A DNA stretch of 34,153 bases from Alphaproteobacteria bacterium (GCA_026126215.1 JAHCJQ010000026.1:1-34153), one strand, 5' to 3'. Counted from the first letter of the stretch, positions 8,546-16,993 are shown. Notes: generated from the letters alone by a model not told the origin. Program-made: numbers and translations.

Positions 8546-9322
8546 TCAGCGGGGCCCGAGGGCGATGGCGGAGATCTGCCGGCCGTAATCGGGCTCGCCG
8601 GCCAGCGTCGTGCGGCGGTAACTGAAGAAGAGATCGGGCGCGGCGCGGGTATCGTGTCCGCAATCCTCGATCAGCCCCAGGCCGAGCCGGCCAAGCCGCG
8701 TGGCGACATAGCCCGCCAAGTCGAACAGGTGATGGCCGGGCCGCGGAGAGGGTCGGAAAAAGCGGGCGTTGCCGGCATCCTCGGCAAGAAACGGGGCGGG
8801 GAATTCCGGTCCCACCTCGTAGGATGGCTGGCGGATGCAGGGGCCGATGGCGGCGCGGATGCTGGCGCTCCTGGCGCCGCAGGCCACCATCTCCGCGACG
8901 GTCGCGTCGGTTATTCCCGCCAGCGCGCCCTTCCAGCCGGCATGGCAGGCGCCGATCACGCCCGCGCCATTGTCGGCGAAGAGCACTGGAACACAGTCGG
9001 CAGCCAGGATGCCGAGGGCCAGTCCTGGCGTGCGCGTCACCATCCCGTCCGCCTGCGGCCGTTCCGCAAAGGGCACCTCGACGCGCACCACGCGGCGGCC
9101 GTGCACCTGGTAGAGGCTGACCAGCCGTTCTTCGGCGAGGCCGAGCGCGGCGGCGACGCGGCGGCGATTCTCGCGCACCGCCGCCTTGTCGTCGCGCGAT
9201 CCGGGGCCGCAATTGAGCGAGGCATAGATGCCGGCCGAGACGCCACCCTGGCGGGTGAAGAAGCCGTGACGGATGCCGGGCAGGGCCGCGAGGCCGGTCG
9301 TGGTGAGCGGGAGTAGTTTCAT
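8546..9322 (-). CDS. pgeF: Laccase-domain / YfiH family protein PgeF (peptidoglycan editing or purine nucleoside phosphorylase)
   Basis: The 258-aa protein is a standard-length member of the multicopper polyphenol oxidase-like (YfiH/LACC1) family. The zinc-site residues are visible: His74 in YQVHG, Cys110 in AADCVP and His127 in CHAGWKG, plus the AAIGPCI motif. Family members have been described both as purine nucleoside phosphorylases and, in E. coli (PgeF), as removing wrongly incorporated L-Ser from peptidoglycan precursors. It is the third gene of the lgt-midA-pgeF operon; its ATG overlaps the midA stop as ATGA. That order is common in alphaproteobacteria. The product is probably cytoplasmic. 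Which activity dominates cannot be decided here. Confidence 0.92.
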   Translation of the reverse strand: MKLLPLTTTGLAALPGIRHGFFTRQGGVSAGIYASLNCGPGSRDDKAAVRENRRRVAAALGLAEERLVSLYQVHGRRVVRVEVPFAERPQADGMVTRTPGLALGILAADCVPVLFADNGAGVIGACHAGWKGALAGITDATVAEMVACGARSASIRAAIGPCIRQPSYEVGPEFPAPFLAEDAGNARFFRPSPRPGHHLFDLAGYVATRLGRLGLGLIEDCGHDTRAAPDLFFSYRRTTLAGEPDYGRQISAIALGPR

Positions 9323-10401
9323 GGATCGGCCGGGTCGAAGGGAGCGATTTCGTCAAGGGCGGGCGAGGCGATGCAGAGGCACTGGAACAAGCTGCCCATT
9401 GCGGCGGGCGCGGTCAATCGTTCCAGCGCCTGATCAATTTCGGTTGCTTGCGGCGGACTGGCCGCCGCCTTCAGCCGGGCCGCCCGCAGCCGGATGCCGA
9501 GCCGACCGAGAAACTCGCCCTGCGCCAGCGGCCCGAAAACCCGCGCCCCGGCACCGCGCGCGGCCGCGGCGATGGCGGCAAAATCCACATGCGCCGTGAG
9601 GTCCGCCTCGCCCGGGTCGTGGAGCGGAGGAACATGGGCATGCCGGCGCAGCGCCTGCAGGGTATCTCCCAGGCCTGCGACCGGCGCGCCATAGTCGATG
9701 ACCAGCGCCGCGCCCGGATGCCGCAGGGCGCGCTCGGCGATCTCGGCACCGATCGCGCGGGCGGGCAGGCCGATTTCGACCACGCTGCCCGGCGGCGCGT
9801 CGCGCTGCTCGAGTGCGAGCAGGCCGGCCAGTTCGGGCGGCCCGGGCGCAAGCTGGAAAGCGAACTGCCCCGCCGCGTCCAGGCCGACCAGGCGCTCGCG
9901 CCATTCCGCGCCGACCTTCTGGAATTGCCGGATCGGCAAGGCATCGAAAAACTCGTTGGCGAGCAGGAGGAACGGCATGTCCGGGACCTCCCCCAGGCGG
10001 TCGGCGAAAGTCAGCGTCTTGCCGCAGCCGGCCAGGGCGGCGCGCTGGCGTGCGCGCAGGCCGGCGCTGGTCTCGACCAGATGGACAGCGACGGCCTCGT
10101 GAAAACCCGGCTCCACGCGGCCCGCGCGCAGCAGGTCTGCCATCAGGGTGCCGCGACCGGGGCCGAGTTCGACCAGCGCGCAGGGGCGCGGCCGGCCAAG
10201 GCGGGTCCATGTATCGACGGCCCACAGCCCCAGCATCTCGCCGAACATCTGGCTGATTTCCGGCGCGGTCGTGAAATCGCCCTTTGCCCCGAATGGCTCG
10301 CGCGTGGCGTAATACTCTGCCACCGCGTCGGCCATGAAACGGGAGAGCGGCAGCGGTCCCGACTGGCCGATCAGGGCGCGCAGGCGCCCCGCGAGATTCA
10401 T
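9319..10401 (-). CDS. MidA/NDUFAF7-family SAM-dependent methyltransferase
   Basis: This 360-aa protein matches the class I methyltransferase family (COG1565) that includes mitochondrial NDUFAF7/MidA, which methylates an arginine of the 49-kDa subunit of complex I. The glycine-rich SAM motif VELGPGRGTLM lies at about 77-87, preceded by family-specific GDFTTAPEISQMFGE (41-55). NEFFDALPIRQF follows in the middle. A role in NADH dehydrogenase assembly is expected from the family, though bacterial targets are less certain. ATG 10401 overlaps the lgt stop (ATGA), and its own stop overlaps pgeF (ATGA), so the three are translationally coupled. Confidence 0.92.
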   Translation of the reverse strand: MNLAGRLRALIGQSGPLPLSRFMADAVAEYYATREPFGAKGDFTTAPEISQMFGEMLGLWAVDTWTRLGRPRPCALVELGPGRGTLMADLLRAGRVEPGFHEAVAVHLVETSAGLRARQRAALAGCGKTLTFADRLGEVPDMPFLLLANEFFDALPIRQFQKVGAEWRERLVGLDAAGQFAFQLAPGPPELAGLLALEQRDAPPGSVVEIGLPARAIGAEIAERALRHPGAALVIDYGAPVAGLGDTLQALRRHAHVPPLHDPGEADLTAHVDFAAIAAAARGAGARVFGPLAQGEFLGRLGIRLRAARLKAAASPPQATEIDQALERLTAPAAMGSLFQCLCIASPALDEIAPFDPADP

Positions 10402-11198
10402 GCGGCGCGGCGCGTCCGGCGGCGCCGCGACATTGCCATAAAGATTACGCCGACGGCGAGCATCGGCAGGGACAGAAGCTGACCCATGGTCGCCCCGGCG
10501 AAAAGGAACCCAAGATGGGCATCGGGCTCGCGGAAGAACTCGGCCACGATGCGCGCCAGCGAATAGCCGACCAGGAACAGCCCGGTCAGCCAGCCGGCTC
10601 GCTTCATGCCGTTCATCTTGTGTGCCGCGTAATAGAGGACGAGATAAAGAACGATGCCTTCGAGAAACGCCTCGTAGAGCTGGCTCGGATGCCGCGGGTT
10701 CGGACCGCCATTGGGGAAGACCATGGCCCATGGAACATCGCTCGGGCGGCCCCAGAGCTCGGCGTTGATGAAATTTGCGATCCGGCCGAAGAAAAGGCCG
10801 ATCGGCGCCACCTGCGCCACCAGATCGCTCAGGTCGAACATCCCGAGCCGGTTGCGCGAGGCATGCAGCAGTAGCGCCGCCACCACGCCGAGCAGGCCGC
10901 CATGGAATGACATACCGCCTTGCCAGACCGCCAGGATGTCTCCCGGATTCTCCAGGTAGTAGCCCGGCTTGTAGAAGATGACATAGCCGAGCCGCCCGCC
11001 CAGGATCACGCCGAGTGCCGCCCAGATCAGGAAGTCGTCGGCCTGCTTCGGGGTGACCGGGCTGTCCGGCCGCCCCGCCAGCCGCACGATGAGGCGCCAG
11101 CCGATCAGCAGTCCCGCCAGGTAGGCCAGGGCATACCAGCGGAGGGCGAAGGGACCGATCTGGAAAATGACCGGGTCGATGTCCGGGAAGGTGAGCAT
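10398..11198 (-). CDS. lgt: Prolipoprotein diacylglyceryl transferase
   Basis: Lgt transfers diacylglycerol from phosphatidylglycerol to the lipobox cysteine of prolipoproteins, the first step of lipoprotein maturation at the inner membrane. The 266-aa product has the expected seven or so hydrophobic helices, the MSFHGG motif with His99, and the Lgt signature GLFFGRIANFINAELWGR (134-151) including the essential Arg139 position. HPSQLYEA follows. It heads the lgt-midA-pgeF operon. No Shine-Dalgarno sequence is visible before ATG 11198; instead a -10-like CTATAA ends only six bases upstream, so the message may be leaderless. Confidence 0.97.
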   Translation of the reverse strand: MLTFPDIDPVIFQIGPFALRWYALAYLAGLLIGWRLIVRLAGRPDSPVTPKQADDFLIWAALGVILGGRLGYVIFYKPGYYLENPGDILAVWQGGMSFHGGLLGVVAALLLHASRNRLGMFDLSDLVAQVAPIGLFFGRIANFINAELWGRPSDVPWAMVFPNGGPNPRHPSQLYEAFLEGIVLYLVLYYAAHKMNGMKRAGWLTGLFLVGYSLARIVAEFFREPDAHLGFLFAGATMGQLLSLPMLAVGVIFMAMSRRRRTRRAA

Positions 11199-11204
11199 GT
11201 GCCG

Positions 11205-11233
11205 TTATAGGCGGCCGGGCTCGGATTCGGCAA
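11205..11233 (-). promoter_or_regulatory. Sigma-70-type promoter of the lgt operon
   Basis: On the minus strand TTGCCG (11233-11228) and CTATAA (11210-11205) are separated by 17 bp. The predicted start point, six to seven bases downstream of the -10 box, falls on or next to the lgt start codon at 11198. Confidence 0.6.
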
Positions 11234-11315
11234 GTGGAGGCGGCGGCCGCGCCGGCCGTGCCGTGCTATGCTCGAAGCCGTCCCATTCGCTCTGTCCGGG
11301 GGTGGAAGGCTGGTC

Positions 11316-14315
11316 ATGACGGGCGCGGGCGAACTGATCACGTCCCGGAGCGTGCTGGAGGGCGAACGCAAGTTCGTCACCATCCTCTTTGCCGATCTGG
11401 CGGACTCGACGCGCCTGATCGAGAATCTCGATCCCGAGGAGGCGGCGCGGCGGCTCGATCTGGTGATCGCCACCATGCGCGAGGCGGTCGGGCGCTTCGA
11501 GGGCTTGGTCAACAAGGTCCAGGGCGATGGCGTGATGGCGATCTTCGGCGCGCCGAAACCGCTCGAAGACCATGCGGTGCGCGCCTGTTGTGCCGCGCTC
11601 TGGATGCGCCAGGCCATGCGCGCCGAGGCCTTGCAGGATCTCGCCATCCGCATCGGCATCCATAGCGGCGAGGTCGTGCTGCGGGCGGTCTCGAACGATC
11701 TTACCGCCAACCTGGATGCCTTCGGCATCGCGGCCCATGTGGCGAGCCGGATGCAGCAGGCCGCCGGCCGTTCGGAAATCGTTCTGACACAGGCAACCCT
11801 GCGCGCCGCGCGCCGGCATGTCGAGGTCGCCGATCCAAGGGCCGAGATGGTGCGGGGCCTGAGCGAGCCGGTGCAGACCTTCCGCCTCGTCGGCCTGCGC
11901 CAAGCGCGGGCGAGCCAGCAGTTTCGCGCCGGCCGCAATCTCGCCCCCTTCGTCGGCCGCGCGGCCGAGATGGCGGAGCTGCGCAAGGCCCTGGCCGAGG
12001 CGGGGCGGGGCGTGGCGCAGGTGATCTGCGTCCAGGGCGAGGCCGGCGTCGGCAAGAGTCGGCTGATCTACGAATTCATTGAAAGCTGCCGCGCCGCCGG
12101 ACTGCCGGTGCTCGAAGCGCGGGCCACCGCCCATGGCCAGGTCCGTCCTTTCGGCGCCCTGCTGGAACTGCTCCGCGATGTCTTCGAGATGCGGCCGGGC
12201 GAGGACGCAGCGGATGCGCAGGTGCGGCTTTCCGGCCGGCTCGGCGCATTCGATCCGGCGCTGGCAGGCGAGGCCGCGTTCCTGCTCGACTTCATGGGTA
12301 TCGGCGGCGAGACCCCGGGCGGCACGGCCGGCGATCCGGCGGCACGGCGCGAACGGCTCTTTGCGCTTCTCGGACGCCTGATCGCCGCAGCCGCCAGAGA
12401 GCGGACGCTGGTGATCCTGATCGAGGATCTGCACTGGCTCGACGGTTCGAGTGCGGCCTTTCTCGAGGCGCTGGGCGACGTGCTGCCGGGCCGGCGCATC
12501 CTGCTGCTTGCCACCTGCCGGCCCGGCGCGGGCGCGCTGGAGCGCCTCGGCGCGCGGCGGATCGCGCTTCGCCCGCTCGAACCGGCGGAGGTGGCCGACC
12601 TGCTGTCCGGGTTGCTCGGCCCGGACCCATCGATGGCTGAGATCGCGGGGCGCATTGCCGAACGTGCCGGCGGCAATCCATTCTTCAACGAAGAGCTGGT
12701 CCGCGCCTGCGCCGAGACCGGTGCGATCCGGGGCGGGCCCGGCCGCTATGCCGCGAGAGGGGAGCCGGTGGCGATCCGCCTGCCACCGACCATCCAGGCG
12801 CTGCTCGGGGCGCGGATCGACCGGCTGGGCGAGGCCGACAAGCGGCTGCTGCAGGTGGCGGCGGCGATCGGGCGGGAGTTTCCGCGCGACGTGCTGCAGC
12901 GCGCCGCCGCCTTGGCATCGGCGCCGCTCACCGAGGCGCTGATCCGGCTTGCCGACGGGGATTTCATCCGCGAGCAGTCGCCGAGCGGCGAGGTCTGGGC
13001 CTTCAAGCATCCGCTGATCCAGGAGACGGCCTATGGCGCGCTGCTGGCCGAGCGTCGGCGCGAGCTGCATGGACGGGTCGCCGAGGCGATCGCCGAACTG
13101 CGCGGCAGCGCGCCGGAAAATGCCGGCCTGGTGGCGCATCACTGGGAACTGGCGGGCGAAGGGCATCGCGCCGCTGTCAGCATGATCCAGGCCGCGCTCT
13201 GGATCGGCACCCGCGACAGCGCGCGGGCACTGCAGGACTGGCGGCGCGCGCGCGAGCTGCTGCTGCCACAGGCGGCCGATCCGCAGGTCAAGTATTTGCT
13301 GATGATGGCCGCCGGCCAGATCGTGAATTTTTCCTGGCGCGAAGGCATTGCGGCCGCCGATGCGGAAAGCTGCTTCCGCGAGGCCGAAGGGCTGGCGCGA
13401 GAGCTCGGCGATTTCCGCGCGCTGACCCTGATCGTCGCCGCCTATGGCCGGCTGCTGGCCGCCAGCGGCTCGGCGGACGATTATGTCGCGCGCATCGACG
13501 AGGCCATGGGCTATCTGGGCAACCGCCCGGATGCGAGCCTGCGGGCGACGCTGAAGGCAGTGCGTTGCCACGCGCTGCGGCTGGCCGGACGGTTGCCCGA
13601 GGCGCTGCGCGAGGCCGACGAGGCGCTGGCGGAGGCTGGCCGCATCCGGCCCGCCGAGCAGCTCATGCTTGGCTTCAACGTGGCGGTCTGGCTGCTCGGG
13701 CTGCGCGCCCAGGCCCTGGTCCTGCTTGGCCGTGGTGCGGAAGCGCGCGAAGCGGCCTCGCGGATGCTCGCGCGGCCGGAAGGCGAACTGGACGATACAC
13801 TTGCGGCGCAGGCGCATGCGGCGCTTGCCGATCTCAGCTTGATCGAGGGCGATGCCGCCGCCCAGGGGCTGCATGCGGCAGCCCTGCTCGGGATTGCGGA
13901 GCGCAGTGCCAGCAGCTATCTCCGCGTCCATGCGCTGGCCGCGCATGGGGCGGCGTTGCTGGGCGCGAAGCGGGCGCCGGAAGCGGTAGCGCAACTCGCG
14001 CAGGCGCTCGCCCTGGCGCGCGAACGGCGGACCGGCCTCGAGATCGAGCCCCGCCTGCTTGCTGATCTCGCGCTTGCCAATGCCCGTGCCGGCAATAGGG
14101 CCGCCGCCCTTGACTGCGCGATGCAGGCACGGCGCATGGCGGAAGCGCGCCGCGCGCGGGTCGCGGCGTGCTATGCCGCACTCATCTGTGCCCGGTTGGA
14201 TAGCGATGGCGATCCGGCCACGGCATCCCGCCGGCTGCGCTCGGCCGAGGACGAGGCGGGACGCCTTGGCTGCGAGGCGCTGCCCAGGCTGGTGTCGCGC
14301 GTGCTGGACGTCTGA
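11316..14315 (+). CDS. Class III adenylate/guanylate cyclase fused to AAA ATPase and TPR-like region
   Basis: The 999-aa multidomain signalling protein opens with a cyclase catalytic domain (about 18-190): metal-binding Asp27 (FADLADST) and Asp71 (KVQGDGVMAIFG), substrate-selecting Lys67, an Asp at 134 and catalytic Arg145. The usual transition-state Asn is replaced by His141 (AHVASRM). A linker leads to an AAA_16/STAND-type NTPase with Walker A GEAGVGKS (241-248) and Walker B LVILIEDLHWLD (365-376). The C-terminal 450 residues are Ala/Leu-rich helical repeats of TPR character. It probably makes cAMP in response to a signal gated by the NTPase. ATG 11316 has GGAAGG six bases upstream; ATG 11268 lacks a site. 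It is divergent from lgt. Confidence 0.93.
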   Translation: MTGAGELITSRSVLEGERKFVTILFADLADSTRLIENLDPEEAARRLDLVIATMREAVGRFEGLVNKVQGDGVMAIFGAPKPLEDHAVRACCAALWMRQAMRAEALQDLAIRIGIHSGEVVLRAVSNDLTANLDAFGIAAHVASRMQQAAGRSEIVLTQATLRAARRHVEVADPRAEMVRGLSEPVQTFRLVGLRQARASQQFRAGRNLAPFVGRAAEMAELRKALAEAGRGVAQVICVQGEAGVGKSRLIYEFIESCRAAGLPVLEARATAHGQVRPFGALLELLRDVFEMRPGEDAADAQVRLSGRLGAFDPALAGEAAFLLDFMGIGGETPGGTAGDPAARRERLFALLGRLIAAAARERTLVILIEDLHWLDGSSAAFLEALGDVLPGRRILLLATCRPGAGALERLGARRIALRPLEPAEVADLLSGLLGPDPSMAEIAGRIAERAGGNPFFNEELVRACAETGAIRGGPGRYAARGEPVAIRLPPTIQALLGARIDRLGEADKRLLQVAAAIGREFPRDVLQRAAALASAPLTEALIRLADGDFIREQSPSGEVWAFKHPLIQETAYGALLAERRRELHGRVAEAIAELRGSAPENAGLVAHHWELAGEGHRAAVSMIQAALWIGTRDSARALQDWRRARELLLPQAADPQVKYLLMMAAGQIVNFSWREGIAAADAESCFREAEGLARELGDFRALTLIVAAYGRLLAASGSADDYVARIDEAMGYLGNRPDASLRATLKAVRCHALRLAGRLPEALREADEALAEAGRIRPAEQLMLGFNVAVWLLGLRAQALVLLGRGAEAREAASRMLARPEGELDDTLAAQAHAALADLSLIEGDAAAQGLHAAALLGIAERSASSYLRVHALAAHGAALLGAKRAPEAVAQLAQALALARERRTGLEIEPRLLADLALANARAGNRAAALDCAMQARRMAEARRARVAACYAALICARLDSDGDPATASRRLRSAEDEAGRLGCEALPRLVSRVLDV

Positions 14316-14330
14316 GCCAGGTCTCGCGCG

Positions 14331-14359
14331 TTGCCAGCCTGCCCTGCCGGGGCTATAGA
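14331..14359 (+). promoter_or_regulatory. Sigma-70-type promoter for ubiK
   Basis: TTGCCA (14331-14336) and TATAGA (14354-14359) are spaced by 17 bp, in the 78-bp gap after the cyclase gene. This gives ubiK its own start point near 14366, about 28 bases before its ATG. Confidence 0.6.
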
Positions 14360-14393
14360 CGGGTGCCCGATCCTTGCCAAACGGAGAGGCCCA

Positions 14394-14663
14394 ATGCAGA
14401 CGGACAATCGCTTGCTCGACGATCTCGCCCGCCTTGCCGCCGGTGCCGCCGGGACCTTGCAGGGTCTGCGCGGTGAAATCGACAATCTGGTCCGCCAGCA
14501 GCTCGAGCGGTTGCTGGCCGGCATGGACCTGGTGAGCCGCGAGGAGTTCGAGGCCGTCAAGGCGATGGCCGCGGCGGCCCGCGCCGAGAACGAACGTCTC
14601 GCGGCGGACCTTGAAGCGCTGCACCGGCAGGTGCGCCCGCCGGAACCGCCAACCGGCAAATAG
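14394..14663 (+). CDS. ubiK: UbiK/YqiC (BMFP) accessory factor
   Basis: The 89-aa protein matches the BMFP family: a helical N-terminal half (DNRLLDDLARLAAGAAGTL), the conserved VRQQLERLL and VSREEFEAVKAMA segments, and a C-terminal coiled coil ending in a Pro-rich tail. UbiK forms trimers, binds lipids and supports ubiquinone biosynthesis under aerobic conditions by assisting the UbiJ/Ubi complex. In alphaproteobacteria it commonly lies close to a YbjN-domain gene and proC, as here. ATG 14394 follows GGAGAGG at four bases. A good separate promoter lies just upstream. Identity is secure; exact role in this species is inferred from the family. Confidence 0.9.
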   Translation: MQTDNRLLDDLARLAAGAAGTLQGLRGEIDNLVRQQLERLLAGMDLVSREEFEAVKAMAAAARAENERLAADLEALHRQVRPPEPPTGK

Positions 14664-14693
14664 AGGGGCGGAGCCGGCTGTAGCACCGACGCC

Positions 14694-14702
14694 TTATCCA
14701 CA
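14694..14702 (+). other. DnaA-box consensus sequence
   Basis: TTATCCACA matches the 9-mer DnaA-box consensus exactly, in the 231-bp gap between ubiK and the YbjN-domain gene. It is single, without a second box, an AT-rich unwinding region or origin genes, so it is not evidence for an origin; it might bind DnaA as a regulatory or titration site. Confidence 0.3.
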
Positions 14703-14731
14703 GTCTTTTTCCGGCCCGGGCAAATTCGTCC

Positions 14732-14760
14732 TTGCGGGGCGACTCGGCCTTTCCTAGTCT
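14732..14760 (+). promoter_or_regulatory. Candidate sigma-70-type promoter upstream of YbjN-domain gene
   Basis: TTGCGG (14732-14737) and TAGTCT (14755-14760) have 17-bp spacing in the 231-bp gap between ubiK and the YbjN-domain gene. The rest of this gap shows only the DnaA-like 9-mer. The leader would be about 128 nt, within which no clear structure was recognised. Confidence 0.4.
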
Positions 14761-14894
14761 ACCTATATGGTGCGTCGCCCAGCAGGACAACCATATGTAT
14801 GGCCCGCCGGTGGTGCGGCGGTTCGGACATACACGCTCCGCGATCCAGACACCCTCATCGCCCGACAGCCGGCGCGCCGGTGGAGGCTTCACGC

Positions 14895-15398
14895 ATGACA
14901 TCCCTGCTCGATCACGCCGATACCTACCAGGCGAACCCGCTCGACATGATCGAGGAGATCGTGTCGGAGCATGAATGGCCCTTCGACCGGCAGGGCGACG
15001 ATGAACTGACCGTGGGCGTGACCGGAAAATGGTGCGACTACCAGCTCTGGTTCTCGTGGCGGCCGGAGGTCGGCGCATTGCAATTCTCCTGCGCCTTCGA
15101 CCTGAAGCCGCCGGAGCCGCGCCGGCGCGACCTCCACAGCCTGATCGTGATGCTGAACGAGCGGTTATGGATCGGCCATTTCGACCTCTGGGGCGACGAG
15201 GGACTGCTCGTCTACCGCCATGCCCTGCTGCTTCGTGGCAGCGGTGGCCCCAATTCCGAACAGATCGAGGATCTGGTGGAGATCGGCCTTTCGGAGTGCG
15301 AACGGTTCTATCCCGCATTCCAGTTCGCCGTCTGGGGTGGCAAGTCGCCGCGCGAGGCCATCGAGGCGGCGATGCTGGAAACCGTCGGCGAGGCCTGA
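14895..15398 (+). CDS. YbjN domain-containing protein
   Basis: The 167-aa protein is of the YbjN family (type III secretion chaperone-like fold), with characteristic segments EHEWPFDRQGDDELTV, WCDYQLWFSWRPEVGALQF and a C-terminal PAFQFAVWGGKSPREAIEAA. These small proteins are proposed to act as chaperones or modulators of motility and stress responses; no catalytic residues are apparent. The start is ATG 14895 with GGAGG eight bases upstream. The gene precedes proC with a 29-bp gap in the same direction, an arrangement frequent in alphaproteobacteria, so it is likely co-transcribed with proC. A precise function cannot be given. Confidence 0.85.
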   Translation: MTSLLDHADTYQANPLDMIEEIVSEHEWPFDRQGDDELTVGVTGKWCDYQLWFSWRPEVGALQFSCAFDLKPPEPRRRDLHSLIVMLNERLWIGHFDLWGDEGLLVYRHALLLRGSGGPNSEQIEDLVEIGLSECERFYPAFQFAVWGGKSPREAIEAAMLETVGEA

Positions 15399-15427
15399 CC
15401 ACCTCGATCCGTCCGCCGGAGGGCCTT

Positions 15428-16237
15428 ATGACCGGACTTATGCTGCTCGGCTGCGGCAAGATGGGGCAGGCCATGCTGGCCGGCTGGCTGGAGCGCGGCA
15501 TCCGGCCCGAGGAGGTGCTGGTCGTCGATCCGGGGGTGCCGGCACGCGAATTCGCCGAGGCGCGCCGCGTGCCGGTCCTTGCCGATGCGGACCGGCTGCC
15601 GGCCAGTTTCGCGCCGGACATGGTCATCCTCGCCGTGAAACCGCAATCCATGGCCGAAGCGGTACAGCCGCTTGTCCGCCAGCTTGCGGACCGGCCGGTC
15701 TATCTCTCGATCGCGGCCGGCAAGACCATCGCCAGTTTCGAGGGCTGGTTTGGTCCGGCGGCGCGCATCGTGCGGGCGATGCCGAACACGCCCGCCGCCA
15801 TCGGTCGCGGCATGATCGTGGCCTGCGCCAATGCCAACGTGGACCGTGCGGCGCGGCAATTGGCCGACCGGCTCCTGGGCGCGGTCGGAGCGGTTGCCTG
15901 GGTCGAGGACGAGGGGCTGATGGACGCGGTGACCGCGGTCTCCGGTTCGGGGCCCGCCTATGTCTTTCTGCTCATCGAAACGCTGGCGGCGGCCGGCACG
16001 GCGGCCGGATTGCCGCCCGATCTGGCGCTGGAGCTGGCGCGCCGGACCGTGGCTGGGGCTGGCGAACTGGCGCTCGGCGCCAGCGAAGGGCCGGACCAGC
16101 TTCGCCGCAACGTCACCTCGCCGGGCGGGACGACGGAGGCGGCGCTCGAAGTCCTCATGGGCGAGGACGGTCTCGCCCCGCTCATGCGCCGGGCAGTGGC
16201 GGCGGCGACGCGGCGGTCGCGCGAACTTGCCGGCTGA
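15428..16237 (+). CDS. proC: Pyrroline-5-carboxylate reductase
   Basis: ProC catalyses the last step of proline synthesis, reducing 1-pyrroline-5-carboxylate with NAD(P)H in the cytoplasm. The 269-aa product has the N-terminal dinucleotide fold LLGCGKMGQAML (residues 5-16), the AVKPQ motif (residues 70-74), RAMPNTPAAIG, and the family signature in the C-terminal dimer domain from AVSGSGPAYVFLLIE to NVTSPGGTTEAAL. Length is normal. ATG 15428 is preceded by GGAGGG at four bases. It follows the YbjN-domain gene by 29 bp, in likely operon, and the TetR gene begins 65 bp downstream. Confidence 0.97.
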   Translation: MTGLMLLGCGKMGQAMLAGWLERGIRPEEVLVVDPGVPAREFAEARRVPVLADADRLPASFAPDMVILAVKPQSMAEAVQPLVRQLADRPVYLSIAAGKTIASFEGWFGPAARIVRAMPNTPAAIGRGMIVACANANVDRAARQLADRLLGAVGAVAWVEDEGLMDAVTAVSGSGPAYVFLLIETLAAAGTAAGLPPDLALELARRTVAGAGELALGASEGPDQLRRNVTSPGGTTEAALEVLMGEDGLAPLMRRAVAAATRRSRELAG

Positions 16238-16302
16238 CCCTTGCCGCGCGGGCCCTAAGGCCCCACTCTTTCCGAGGTAGGCGCAGGCACGAGGGAGCGG
16301 CG

Positions 16303-16935
16303 ATGGCGCGCAAGGCACGGAGTTCCGGCAAAGCGAAGGGTGGCAGACAGTCGCCGCCGCGCGATCCCGTCGATGCGGCGCTGGCGCTTGCCGCCGAGCG
16401 CGGCTGGCGGGAGACCACGCTGCGCGACATCGCGGAGCGGTCCGGCCGGGGCCTGGCGGAACTCTATCGCGACTATCCGGGCAAGGGCGCCATCCTCGCC
16501 GCCTTCATGGCCCGGATCGACGAGCGGGTCCTGGCCGGCGCCGAAACCGACATCGGTGATGGCGAATCGCCACGCGACCGGCTCTTCGAGGTGATCATGC
16601 GCCGCTTCGATGCGCTGGCGCCGCACCGCGAGGCGCTGCGTGCCATCCTGCGCGATCTGGGGCGCGATCCGGTGGCGCTGTGCGAATTCGCGGCCGGCCC
16701 CGCCCGGCGCAGCCTCGCCATCATGCTGACGGCGGCGGGACTGGATGCCGGCGGGCTGGCCGGCCTGCTGCGCCGCAAGGGACTTGGCGTCATCTATGCT
16801 GATACGTTCCGGGTCTGGCTAAACGATGAGAGTGCGGACCAGGCGCGAACCATGGCCCATCTCGACCGCCGCCTGCGACAGGCTGAACAGGCGCTGGCCT
16901 GGCGGCGGCGCGCGGCAGAGACCGCTACGGCCTGA
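16303..16935 (+). CDS. TetR-family transcriptional regulator
   Basis: The 210-aa protein has a Lys/Arg-rich N-terminus, then a TetR-type helix-turn-helix at about 38-60 (TTLRDIAERSGRGLAELYRDYPGKGAIL), followed by an all-helical ligand/dimer domain. The C-terminal part (RDRLFEVIMRRFDALAPHREALRAIL) recalls COQ9-like TetR proteins, a group often found beside membrane-lipid or phasin genes. ATG 16303 has GAGGGAG five bases upstream. It sits between proC and the phasin gene, in the same direction. Its target is unknown; the palindromes just after its stop codon could be bound by it, although they look more like PhaR-type sites. Confidence 0.85.
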   Translation: MARKARSSGKAKGGRQSPPRDPVDAALALAAERGWRETTLRDIAERSGRGLAELYRDYPGKGAILAAFMARIDERVLAGAETDIGDGESPRDRLFEVIMRRFDALAPHREALRAILRDLGRDPVALCEFAAGPARRSLAIMLTAAGLDAGGLAGLLRRKGLGVIYADTFRVWLNDESADQARTMAHLDRRLRQAEQALAWRRRAAETATA

Positions 16936-16941
16936 GGATTT

Positions 16942-16956
16942 TTGTGCACTGCACAA
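16942..16956. promoter_or_regulatory. PhaR-like palindromic operator upstream of phasin
   Basis: TTGTGCA-C-TGCACAA is a perfect 7-bp inverted repeat with a one-base centre, eight bases upstream of the -35 box of the phasin promoter. TGC-rich palindromes of this kind are recognised by PhaR repressors of polyhydroxyalkanoate genes in alphaproteobacteria. A related box lies at the small RNA promoter near 31588. Confidence 0.65.
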
Positions 16957-16963
16957 TATTGAC

Positions 16964-16993
16964 TTGACGGGCAGCCGGTTTGCTGCATTAATA
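16964..16993 (+). promoter_or_regulatory. Phasin promoter
   Basis: TTGACG (16964-16969) and TTAATA (16988-16993) are spaced by 18 bp, about 110 bp before the phasin ATG. The promoter is flanked by the palindrome at 16942-16956 and overlapped by an inverted repeat GCTGCA-N13-TGCAGC (16982-17006), so a bound repressor would block polymerase. Confidence 0.6.

Noticed and set aside
11205..14624. 1139-codon open frame on the minus strand opposite the cyclase gene
   Set aside because: Its translation has no recognisable domain and is an antisense shadow caused by strong third-position GC; the plus frame has clear cyclase and Walker motifs.
14694..14702. Replication origin near the DnaA-box consensus
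   Set aside because: One box only, no AT-rich unwinding region, no dnaA, dnaN, hemE or parAB genes nearby.
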